Positions 1-9,955 of a DNA stretch of 64,000 nucleotides are shown here, piece by piece. This DNA comes from Heterodera schachtii. Lineage: Eukaryota > Nematoda > Chromadorea > Rhabditida > Heteroderidae. The notes beneath the pieces are model-generated. The model was not told where the DNA came from. It did not search any database and saw only the letters and a program-made list of their open reading frames with translations. The stretch's first letter is position 1, and each line of letters starts with the position of its first letter. Location of the stretch: positions 62,001-126,000 of the forward strand of contig SIJG01000017.1 in the NCBI GenBank assembly GCA_023374025.1. Reading direction: 5' to 3'. The translations under genes and the position numbers were made by a program.

Positions 1-1842
1 CATTTTGCACGTAATTCACCGCCGACTCCTCCCAAGCGGTGGCCATTTCGTCCAAAATGGGATGGTCCGATCGCAAAAAGTACCACAGACGCAACCCTTT
101 GGCGGACTGAAATTGTAAAAATGGAATTTATTTGTTAATATTTATAATTTCCATTTTTAATAATTAATTGTCTGTGTAATATGAAAATTCAAAAACATTC
201 TGAATTCATTCAAAATTGCCTTTATTGTGCCGTTTTGGCCAAATGTTTGAACAGTGCCAACATTAAATGCCAAATAAATTGGGCTTCCGTTTCCGCGAGT
301 GTTCGCCCGAGGATATGTCAATTCGATGCCACGCGCGGACAGCTCGAAGCGGCGTCTCAACAGCTGAATGAGACCATTTTGGCGTTGGCATTGGCCATTC
401 CAATTCAGACAAATGTCCTGAAAAGAGAAATTTCGTATTTAACAAACCCATAAATTAAAATATTTTAATTCATTTTGATTGTGTGCCGATGTTTTTTTCC
501 AATTTGGCATTCGCACCTCAAAATGTATCAATTCGCCAAATGTTCTGTTCGCATTGGCCCGAATTTGTCCGCTCAAAATTGCGCGTTTCCACTGCTTTCG
601 CATTGGTACAACCACTTGGGCGGGCAAATCGTTTTCCATCCGTTCAATTTCGGCCAGAATGTTATCCTCCAGCAGGTTCGGGTACAGCTTGGTGCCGATG
701 CCGCCCAGTTCACGTCCGTGGACCACCAAATTGACGAACCTTTTCCATTGGAAGGTCCGCTCGGGCAGAAATTCGGAAGGGCGCAGCGGCCAAAGCTAAT
801 TTTATGAGAATTTTGAGAGATTTTCACCGAAAAATCTGACAAATTTTAGTATTTTTATTTTGAAATTAAAAAAATAACTGTTAGTTTTACACAGCATTTC
901 ACTTGCATTTTGTGGATAAAGCCAACCCCCAAATACACACCCAAGGATTGAAGCGAATTGGAGAGCGTTAAAGCAAAGTCTGAAATATTCGCATGTGACT
1001 ACGCCTGAAAATTGCCAACATATTTGTGTCAGTAGTAGAGACCGGATGGGATCGGATCCCGCAGGATTAAATTAGGGATCCGGCCCGATCATTTTTCCAA
1101 AATCTTCGTGATTGATCGGGATTCGGTCGGGATCCCAACTCAGGATCCCTCCGACCTCAGTCAGTTGTCCGGTCTCTAGTCAGTACTCATTTCGTCGTTA
1201 TCATTCAAACACAAAAATAAACAAAATATTTTGGAGGAAATGCGTCGCAACAATCTTATTTTTTGATAATTATTTCCTATTTATAAATGCCTGTTTTTAA
1301 TTACTTAATTAATTGGATGGAACCCGTAAAACCGACTAAAACCAATTTGTTTGTATAGAATAGTCATTTGCCTGCTCAAATGTTCTTTCCTCTTCCCAAC
1401 TCGGCGCACTGCGCGGCGTGTACAATTCCTTGGCGTCCAAAATGGTCGCCTCGCGAAGGCGCAGAAAGCCGCAGCTGAACAGCGCGGTCAGAAGAATGGG
1501 ACCAACTGAAAAGAGAAGAGAACACTTTGGAAAAGTGAAAAGCAATTCGAAAAATTAGGGGAAAATTAAAAATTAATTAATTAAATAATTAAATAATAAT
1601 TAAATGAATAGAGAGAGACCAATGAATGCGCGGTGCCAATCCACCAGCAAATGGCGCGTGTACGCGCCGAACATTCGCTGCAACAGACGGTCAAAGGTCG
1701 GCAACAGTTGAACGCGTCGACGGGGGCCTGCGCCAGAAGCGGAACACCGACGGCACAAAGGGGGTCGATGCCTGCGGGCACAATTAGGGCAAAATGACAA
1801 TTGGACAATGGCACAAAGTGCCAACGGGTAAACAACATCCAT
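1..1842 (-). CDS. Patched-related (PTR family) membrane protein, 5' part
   Basis: The N-terminal half of a multi-pass Patched-related protein that runs off the left edge. Exons traced: 1620-1842, 1505-1372, 795-517, 417-220 and 116-1. The joined frame reads through a first membrane segment (VGPILLTALFSCGFLRL), then ELYTPRSAPS, LWPLRPSEFLPER, EDICLNWNGQC and SAKGLRLWYFLR. This is the order of conserved blocks in the first extracellular loop of nematode PTR proteins, including the LYTP block and the block just before TM2. The sterol-sensing domain lies beyond the window. PTR proteins are thought to act in cuticle formation and sterol or Hedgehog-related transport; this is family knowledge, not visible here. 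Introns 2 and 4 begin with GC (CAG|GCAAAT and AAG|GCAATT). The start ATG at 1842 opens the longest frame, but the first ~50 residues are unusual and the true start could be a later or unseen exon. Intron 2 holds a short transposon. Confidence 0.75.
1036..1178. mobile_element. 143-bp hAT-like non-autonomous element
   Basis: Inverted ends TAGAGACCGGA (1036-1046) and its complement (1168-1178). It is flanked by GTCAGTAG on the left and GTCAGTAC on the right, an 8-bp direct repeat with one mismatch. The interior is rich in GATCC palindromes and codes for nothing. It sits inside intron 2 of the PTR gene. The superfamily is inferred from the 8-bp duplication only. Confidence 0.55.
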
Positions 1843-3503
1843 TATTTTTAATTATTTACTCTCTGTTTCGAATGGCATTTCGTTCATTTTGTCTATTTGA
1901 TGGTTGTCCAAGATTTAGTTGATGAGCATCTGTCGGCAGCACTTCTATTCTGCTGATCTGCGGCATAAATTGCTGAACAATTATGAAATTAATTTAAAAA
2001 ATTAAATGAATTAAAATTGAAAATTCATTTTGAATGTTTTATTTTTTAATTCATTTTTAGATCAATTTATTTATTTGTTTGTGGGTTGGTTTTGATTTTG
2101 CACATAATGTGAATGAATAAAAATGTATTGCATATTGTGTTACAAAAGCGGAGGTTAAAATAGCGACAAAAGAAGATTAATTCGTGTTAAAATGTCGCCC
2201 AATGAAAGTGATTTATTTATTTATGTTTATTATTTAATCGGATTTTTGGTCATTTCGTTACGCAATATTATAATGAAAAACCATTTAAAAATGATATTAA
2301 AAATATATATAAATTAATTATAAAAATGAAAATTTTCATTGAATTAAATATTATTTTCATATAATTCGAATTATTAGACATTTAACTCATATTTTGATTT
2401 GATTTCACTTTCCAAATACACATATTTTGGCTGTCCTTTTCATGTTTTTAAATTGTTTATGGGGCAATTATGTGATTGACTGTTGACACACAATTTGACT
2501 TTCGGACGAATTGACGAAAAATGGGAAAAACTCGTTTTTTTAATATATTTTGGAAATTGATAAATCGAAAAACAAAGTTTTAAAAATGTTTTTCAGATAA
2601 AATTCTTTTATTTGTTTTTTAGTAATGCTTTCGAAACTTTTGCAGCCTTCGCACATTCGTTGTCCATTAGTGTGTAAATTGGGCACAACAATTATTTATT
2701 TGATTTGATTTTGATGAGGTGCGGCGAAGGAGGAGCAAAGCAATTGGGGGGGGGGGGGGGGGGGGACCGGCTTTTCAATTCAAATGGGCTAATAATTCAT
2801 ATGAAAAGCAATTGATTTATTTAATGAACTTTTAAAATGTCTTCATTTTGAATTTTGGCATGCCTAATTAATGCGGAAGGGAAAGTGTCAGCTTAATTGG
2901 ACAATCTTTGCCTTGCAAATTGCACTTTGCAATCAAATTTAAATGAAAATGCAAAAAGTTGTCAAAAAAAAAATTAATGAACTAGGTCAAAAAGTTTGGT
3001 CTAATGAAAAAATTTTTCGTAGAATTTTGTGGGTCATTTATCAAAAATACGATATTCATTTTTAGTCGAACATTTTTTTAGAAATTCAAGAATTTTCTGG
3101 GAAAATTATGAATCCTAGAAAATTAAGATTAACTGACAAATGAGCGGCGCAATCAAATCAATAGGTCAAATATCTGAAAAAGAAAATTATAAATTTAAAT
3201 TACTTTTTGTACTTAAATTACCGTATCAGTGGATTTGATAATAATTGTGATCTTTTTGTTTAATAAATGCGTTTCTTTGACTCTTTTCCCATGCTTAAAT
3301 AGTATAATAAATTTTCTATTCAATTCTAAATTAATTAAGTGCTTAATTAAATTGGCCAATAAAATTATTCCGCCGATTGTTCGCTGAAAAAAAAATGATT
3401 AAAAATATATTAATAGAAATTTGTCAATTTAACGAGGAATAAATGCGAAATTTGTGTCATTAGCAATTGGTGCAAAAATGCCAAAAAGGTGTTTTAAAAA
3501 TAG
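1843..3503. other. Intergenic, AT-rich; G20 run
   Basis: No exon-like stretch was found on either strand. The region is AT-rich with many short repeats of TTAATTAA type. An uninterrupted run of about 20 G lies at 2746-2765. Confidence 0.6.
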
Positions 3504-4955
3504 ATAAGTGATAATTCAAATTGCTTTCTCGAAGTAAATTGCGCAGATCCAATCACAAAAATATTAGCTGATATATTCAGGCTTATTTTGGATTCCGGTC
3601 AAATTCCGGAAATATGGCGAACATCATTAGTTGTACCAATTTTCAAAAAAGGCGAAAAAACTGATCCATTAAACTATAGGCCGGTTTCTTTAACTAGCAC
3701 TGTCTGTAGAGTTTTTGAACGAATTTTGAGTAACAAAATTTTAGAATTTCTGAACAGTACAAGATTCTTTGATAAAGAACAATTTGGGTTTTTAAAAAAT
3801 AGATCGACTACAACCCAAATATTAAAAACGATGGATGATATATATAATTCTATACAAAAGAATCAACAAATTGACATAATCTATATTGATTTTGTCAAGG
3901 CGTTTGATTCTGTTCCGATTGACTTATTACTTCAAAAAATCAAAAAGATTGGAATTGAAGGGAAAATTTATACATTTTTAAATAACTTTTTAAAAAATCG
4001 GAGTTTTAAGGTTAAAATCGGCGAAGTATTGTCAGAAAGTTTTAGCATATTTTCGGGAGTGCCCCAGGGAAGTGTCTTAGGGCCATTACTCTTTTTAATT
4101 TTTATAAATGATCTGCCGTCCTTTATTGCAAATGAAGTGGCATCAGTTGGCATAAAAATGTATGCCGACGATGTAAAATTATATTATGCCCATGAAAATG
4201 ATGATAAAACAAATCATTTAGATAAAGCAATTGAGGCTTTGGAAAAATGGTCAAAAATAAATGGGTTAGAAATTTCAACTGAAAAATGTTTTGTTCTTTA
4301 TTTAGGGAAAAATAACAAGAAAAAAGAATATTTTATTAACTCAAAAAGAGTTTCAGAATCGGAAAATGTACGTGACTTGGGAATTATAATTGACTCGAAA
4401 CTTAATTTTTCAGAACATATTAGCAAAATTGTACGAAACGCATATCTTAGAATTTTCCAAATTTTGAGAGTGATGAAAAGCAGGGAAATAAAAACTCTAA
4501 CAGCAGCCTATAAAACTTTTGTACGACCTCAATTAGAATATGCCACCGAAGTTTGGAACCCTAATTTAAAGAAAGACATAGATAAAATTGAGCGTGTTCA
4601 AAAATTTTTCACAAGAAAAGCACTTAGAAAATGTGGATTTGTGTACAAAAAATATGGGGAAAGACTAAAAATCACTGATCTACACAAATTAGAAGAAAGA
4701 AGAAAAATTAATGATTTAACAACAGCTTTTAAAATAATTAAAGGTTCCACCAGCCTAGAAGCTGAGAAAAATTTCTTTTTCTCAGAAAGGCCAAGGAGGC
4801 CTTTACTTTTACGAGTAAAGCGCCACACGGCCAAAACACAAAATAATTTTTTCAATAGAATAGTAAAAAACTGGAATAACCTTCCAGTGGTAGCGGTGCA
4901 AATTAATAAGGCAAAGGAATTCAGGGGTTTATTAAAAGCAATGAGTTCTGAGTAG
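3504..4955 (+). CDS. Reverse transcriptase (partial ORF2 of non-LTR element)
   Basis: About 480 residues without a stop. Motifs in order: YRPVSLTS (finger region), DFVKAFDSVP (motif A with catalytic Asp), SGVPQGSVLGP (motif B), YADDVKLYY (motif C, the F/YxDD box) and a thumb/C-terminal region ending NFFNRIVKNWNNLP, typical of CR1 and Jockey ORF2. The first ATG-like starts are internal. The frame extends upstream through CADPITKILADIFRLILDSG, which is also conserved, so the visible start is a truncation point and not a real start codon. The thumb and C-terminus look intact, but with no endonuclease and no promoter the copy should be unable to move on its own. The open frame suggests recent insertion. 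Confidence 0.9.
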   Translation: MSDNSNCFLEVNCADPITKILADIFRLILDSGQIPEIWRTSLVVPIFKKGEKTDPLNYRPVSLTSTVCRVFERILSNKILEFLNSTRFFDKEQFGFLKNRSTTTQILKTMDDIYNSIQKNQQIDIIYIDFVKAFDSVPIDLLLQKIKKIGIEGKIYTFLNNFLKNRSFKVKIGEVLSESFSIFSGVPQGSVLGPLLFLIFINDLPSFIANEVASVGIKMYADDVKLYYAHENDDKTNHLDKAIEALEKWSKINGLEISTEKCFVLYLGKNNKKKEYFINSKRVSESENVRDLGIIIDSKLNFSEHISKIVRNAYLRIFQILRVMKSREIKTLTAAYKTFVRPQLEYATEVWNPNLKKDIDKIERVQKFFTRKALRKCGFVYKKYGERLKITDLHKLEERRKINDLTTAFKIIKGSTSLEAEKNFFFSERPRRPLLLRVKRHTAKTQNNFFNRIVKNWNNLPVVAVQINKAKEFRGLLKAMSSE

Positions 4956-5152
4956 GAATATTCATGTGCCATATTTACACAATATTTTAATCGCCTGTGA
5001 ATTTTTAACATTTGATTTATTTTTATATATTTTATTACGTTATTCATTTTGTATTTTTTATATGATCAAATTTATTTGTTTGTTTTCTTTTTGGCACCAT
5101 GTAAGAGCACTAATGTGCCTTTGGTTTGCTCGATAAATTAAATTAAAATTTG
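3504..5152 (+). mobile_element. 5'-truncated non-LTR retrotransposon (CR1/Jockey-like)
   Basis: The copy starts inside the reverse transcriptase region: the open frame begins about 3504 after an in-frame stop, and no endonuclease domain precedes it. It ends after a ~200-bp 3' UTR with a short AAATT-type tail near 5135-5152. Loss of the 5' part is the usual result of incomplete target-primed reverse transcription. I could not identify a target-site duplication with certainty, so both borders are approximate. The base composition is more AT-rich than in host exons. Confidence 0.8.
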
Positions 5153-5881
5153 ATTTTTACATTTACGGATTTAATTAAACATATTTTTGAACCAATGCTT
5201 TTTCCCTAAAATAATGTTTTTCCCTTTTTTTAACTTTCGCTTTTCGTCCGTTGGGATCAATTATGCGCTATTTGCTTTTGGTTTTCTACACAAATTTCAG
5301 TCGGCCTAACTAAGCACACACTTTACAATTGGTGAACAAACAAAAATTTGCTAACATAACAACAGTACACGAAACTCAACTGAAAATAAAAATGTGAGAT
5401 GCTCCGTTTGATTAAAATCATTATCAAATCAGTTTATTTTTGAAAGATTCGAACGGCCAATTAAAAAATATTAATTGAAATATTAATTGATAAATAACGA
5501 TTAATTAACTTTTCGATAAACAATTACATAAAAAGGTTTGATTTATTTTCCATTTAATATGTCAATTCTTATTTTATTATTTATTTATTATTGTTTCCAC
5601 ATTTAAAATTCGTCCATTTGTTAAATAAATGTCCATTGAAATGCCCGCTAATTCATCAGTCTGTAAAATGCCAATTTTGGCCCAATTCATGCGGCACGAA
5701 GAATTCAATGTCCCAAAAGAACCCCGAGAAGTGTCACTTTCACAAATTAGTCCTTTCATTCGGGTAAATTCTTAAAAAAGGCTTCGACGCGGAAAATGAA
5801 AATCCGTTAATTTTCATTTTCTGTCTCTCTTTATATATTTAGTTTTTATCCAGACAAATTTTATTTTTTCATTTCGTCCAA
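5153..5881. other. Intergenic / upstream of ion channel; orphan open stretch
   Basis: Mostly AT-rich. On the + strand, 5629-5763 is open from an ATG for 45 codons and meets a GTAAAT donor-like site (CGG|GTAAAT) before the frame stops 3 codons later. It could be an alternative first exon of the channel gene or chance. The rest probably contains the channel promoter; no clear element was recognised. Confidence 0.35.
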
Positions 5882-8800
5882 ATGTTTTCGTCGTTTTGTC
5901 TTATTTTTGTTTTGTCGGCGCTTTGTCCGCTTTTTGGCGTTTTGTCCATCCAAAATTATGCCCAATCGCGACAACAAACTCAGCTACAACAGAAGCAAAA
6001 TGAAAGCAAATTGCACAGCAATTGGCTGGCAAGAGATCAACAAATTTTGGGCCAATTATTGCGCAATTACGACAGACGCGTCCGACCGCCAATCGAAGCG
6101 GGAGCAAACGAAACGGGTGGGGTAATTTGGTCAATTAGGATTTTTAATTAATAGAATAATATGGGGAATTTACTAATTAGGATGTTTAGTACATTTATTA
6201 GCACAATAACTTGTTAAAAGAGAGCTTTTATTTAGCCCATTAATTCAATTTCATTCGTTTAAAATTGTCGGCGCGGGGGAAGGAATTAAATTAATTAAAT
6301 TTTAAAAATATTTTTATAATAGAGATTAATGATTTTGTTTTTCTATTAATTTTAGCTGTCCGTGTCAGTGTGAACATTTTGGTGCGCATGTTAAGCAACA
6401 TCGACGTGGTGGACATGGAGTACAGCTTGCAAATCACTTTCCGAGAACAATGGGTGGACCGACGGCTTGCATATGCACAAATGGCCCCACAAATGGCATT
6501 TTGAAAATTAATTAATTACACTAATTAACTCTTTTTCAGAGTCCATCTCCACCAAAATTTCTGACTGTTCCCCATGTGAAAGCGCGAATTTGGCTACCCG
6601 ACACATTTTTCCCAACTGAAAAGGACGCGCACCGACACATGGTAAGAGAGAAAAACGAGAAACAAAATGGATAAATAAATTAATATAATTGATTTAAATA
6701 TAATAATTTCAATTTTAAGGTTGACACAGAAAATATGTTCGTCCGAATTTATCCTAATGGCACCGTACTCTACAGTAAGCTAAATAAATAAAAGGGAATG
6801 GGGCGCGGGGGCATGTTGAAACCAAAACATTTAAATTAATCTATTTTTAAACAACCAATTTACTGATTAGAACTCTCCCCTGAATTGGAGGTTGAAAAAT
6901 AGAGCCCCGAGGGGCTTTAATTCAGTAAAGAACGGTAATTTATTATTATTAATGTTTTTACGAGCATTAAATAAATATATATAAGCCTTCGAATGGTGCC
7001 AAATTCACAGAATATAATTGTTTTATTTTTAAATAATTAATTTTGCAAATTAATTTTCTTTGTTTTAAAGGATTATTAATTTATTTTTTAATCCTCCCTT
7101 TTTTCCTCCCCAAAGGCTCTCGGTTGTCTTTGGTCTGCTCCTGTCCCATGCGCTTGCAGCTGTACCCGCTGGACGTACAGCACTGCGACTTCGACCTGAT
7201 CAGCTACGCGCACACCACGCGAGACATTGTGTACGAATGGTCGCGCAACACGGAGCCGGTCCAGCTGAAGCCAGGCAAAGGGGGGGGGGGGGCGGCATTG
7301 GCATTCAAAAGAAAGTGGGCTCAAAAAGTTCAATTAGGGGGGGGGGGGGTATTTGCCGAAAATTTGTAAGTAAAAGAGCAAGAAACAAATTTATTGTGCA
7401 ACCGCTAAATAAAAATAATTATTATTTATGTGTAATTCTCAAAACGCGAAATTTATACATAATAAGGGCGCGGATTTTTAGTTATAAAAAAGCAAAATAT
7501 TTAACTAAAAATAGTGATGAAAATGGGAAAAAGTTAAAAAAATATTTACCAAAATTAGTTTTAATAACTTTTAAATATAAAAACATTTTTTCTCCAAGGA
7601 AAATTGAAAAAAAAATGTTCTTTTTGAAGTAAAAAAAAAAATAATAATTTATTGCACTGAAAACTCAATTTAATTTAAAGCGATTCTTTCTTTTTTATGT
7701 CACTTTTTCAAATGAGATTATTGAATTTTCGGGAAATTTTTGCTTTACAACAAACACTAATCCATTGTAAATTTTGGTTATTACGATAAAATCGCACACA
7801 GAAAAAGATAATCCAAATTCGGAGCATTAAATTTTCAAATTCATATTAAAATTTAAAATTCGAATGATTATTCCAAAATGGATTTCCGTTGATGCATTTA
7901 ATTGAAAGTTTGCCCAGGCGTTGGCCAAGACTTGCCCAACTTCCTTCTCGACCACATTGACACCGGCGTGGAATGCACTTCGCACACCAACACCGGCACT
8001 TACGCGTGCCTTCGCATGCGTTTGCGACTGTCCCGGCTGATGACCTATTTTGTGCTGCAACTGTACTTGCCCACCTCGATGATTGTGTGCGTCAGCTTGG
8101 TATATTGCCTTGCCAATTATGGAATTTAAATTTTGAATTCGGCGCGGAAACGGCACAAAGTGCCAACTGAGCCCGGCCAAACACACAAATTAATCAACCG
8201 AAAAGGTCCCTCCGTTAGGTAAGCTTTTGGATCGACATGCACTCAACAGCCGGCCGCGTCGCGTTGGCCACCACCACACTGCTGACCATCACCACCATGC
8301 AAACGTCAATCAACGCAAAGTTGCCACCAGTGAATTATGTGAAAGTACTCATTAAATTCATTTCAATTTTTTTTTAAATTAAAATCAATTCCGAATTTTA
8401 AAAACAGAAAATCTGGCAAAATTCTGATGGAAACCCTAAATTTTGTGCTAAAATTTTATGAATTTTCCTGGAAATCGCTTAGATCCCACTCAAATCAGAA
8501 TACATATACAACCACAGGTCGTCGATGTTTGGCTTGGTGCCTGCCAAGCATTCGTATTTTGGTGAGCTTTTAATAGACTCTCACAAATCAATGCCCATAA
8601 TTAATTCGAATGATTGATCAATCAGTGCGTTGATCGAGTACGCGGTTGTCTGCTACCGCGACTGCGCCATGCGAAATGTGCACCGTCGCAGCGGCAGTGG
8701 CGCCGCAAGCCTTCGGCACGCGCAGCGACGCCCAATCGTTGGTGCGCTGTCGTTGAAGCGCAACGCTTCCGAGGAGGACGAGAGCGACGATACGCAGAAA

Positions 8801-9955
8801 TTGGAGAACAATTTGGCCGGACGGGGGGCGGACGCGTGGGGGACGGAGTTGGCGGATCGCGAGTTGCCGCCGTGCACCTGCGAATTGGTTGGCATTAGCA
8901 GTGCCATGTGCCATTGAGCACAAAGGCGTAGCCAGGGCGGAGGCTGCTAACGGGGCTAAAGCCCCCCCCCCACCCCACCGAAATCCAAAAAATTTAAAAA
9001 AATGTTCCTGCGGCGCCTAACGGCACCGCCGTACCCCCATTTTACCATATTTTTGAAAAATTGAACCCAAAATGGCAACAGATAGTCATTTTTTGGCGAA
9101 AAACGGCTAACAAAATGCCTAAAAACACAAAAACACATCCCTTAAAAAACCGAATTTTTAACCTTGTCTACGCCCTTGATTGAGCATTGACACGATTATT
9201 TTGGATTTTGTCGCCATTTCCCGTCTTTAGGGTGGCATTGGCTGTGCCGTGCTCGCCTCGCTTGGCCTTGTGCCAAGCGGGTTCGGCGCTCCGCTTCTGA
9301 ACTCGTCGCTTTTACTTCCGTTGGACGGCGGAGGCTCCGCCACAAGCGCAACAATCACACCACGAAATGCCAATTCGGACAGAAGAAGCAATGAGAATAT
9401 GAGCGACATTTTGCCAACATTTCAAGTGGTCGGTGCCAAACAATGGACAATTTCCTAATGCAAAAACAAATGACAATTTGCCATCAGTTGGAAATGCATC
9501 CGACTCAGCCTTTGTACCGTTTGGTTTGGATGTCAATGAAGCGCAAGTTGCGCAAGCCTGACTATCTGCCAGGTATTGTGGTGACCAATGATTAGGGTGT
9601 CTGATCAACAGAAACGATAAAAATGTCATGAGGTGATCAGAATGCCTGATCAGCAGAAATGATAGAAATGCCACCATCAGCAAATAATGCCATCAGTGAT
9701 TTTTAGCAGCGTTTGAATAAATGCCATCTCATTTTGACGTGACTTATCAGTTGGTCACTCTCGGATCCTTTTAAGCATCCCCCGCCTACTTTTTTCCCGT
9801 TTAATTTTTAATTCGGCTAATTGTCCCAATTTTGAGCTCGCATCGATTGGTACGCCCGCGTTTGGATGCCCATTGGTTTTGCGGTTTTCAATGTGTGCTA
9901 TTGGAGCGTTTGTCTGACCATGGCTTCCAACCAAATATCCGACAAAAGAAATTGA
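5882..9955 (+). CDS. Cys-loop ligand-gated anion channel subunit (ACC/LGC-46-like)
   Basis: Twelve exons: 5882-6116, 6356-6495, 6540-6641, 6720-6774, 7116-7274, 7918-8099, 8219-8344, 8518-8561, 8626-8887, 9231-9425, 9488-9572, 9837-9955, about 566 residues. It has a signal peptide ([15 protein letters not shown]), then an extracellular domain with [16 protein letters not shown] and the Cys-loop [15 protein letters not shown] (13 residues between cysteines). A second cysteine pair lies in loop C ([12 protein letters not shown]). M1 to M4 follow, with M2 region [17 protein letters not shown], then [18 protein letters not shown]4 starts [14 protein letters not shown] and the protein ends at TGA 9953-9955. 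The M2-M3 signature matches nematode acetylcholine/amine-gated chloride channels better than glutamate-gated ones, so inhibitory cation-transmitter gating is inferred; the ligand cannot be read from sequence. Introns 2 and 5 use GC donors (the intron 2 donor could also be 6484). Confidence 0.88.
8921..9178. mobile_element. 258-bp hAT-like non-autonomous element in channel intron 9
   Basis: Perfect 8-bp direct repeat ATTGAGCA at 8913-8920 and 9179-9186. Ends CAAAGGCGTAGCCAGGG and, inverted, CAAGGGCGTAGACAAGG (14 of 17 match). The interior is non-coding with a C-run at about 8962. A partly similar sequence occurs at 49885-50070. Assignment to hAT rests on the 8-bp duplication and the end form. 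Confidence 0.7.

Noticed and set aside
7237..7632. 131-residue + strand frame
   Set aside because: Reads through two G runs in channel intron 5; the exon ends at 7274.
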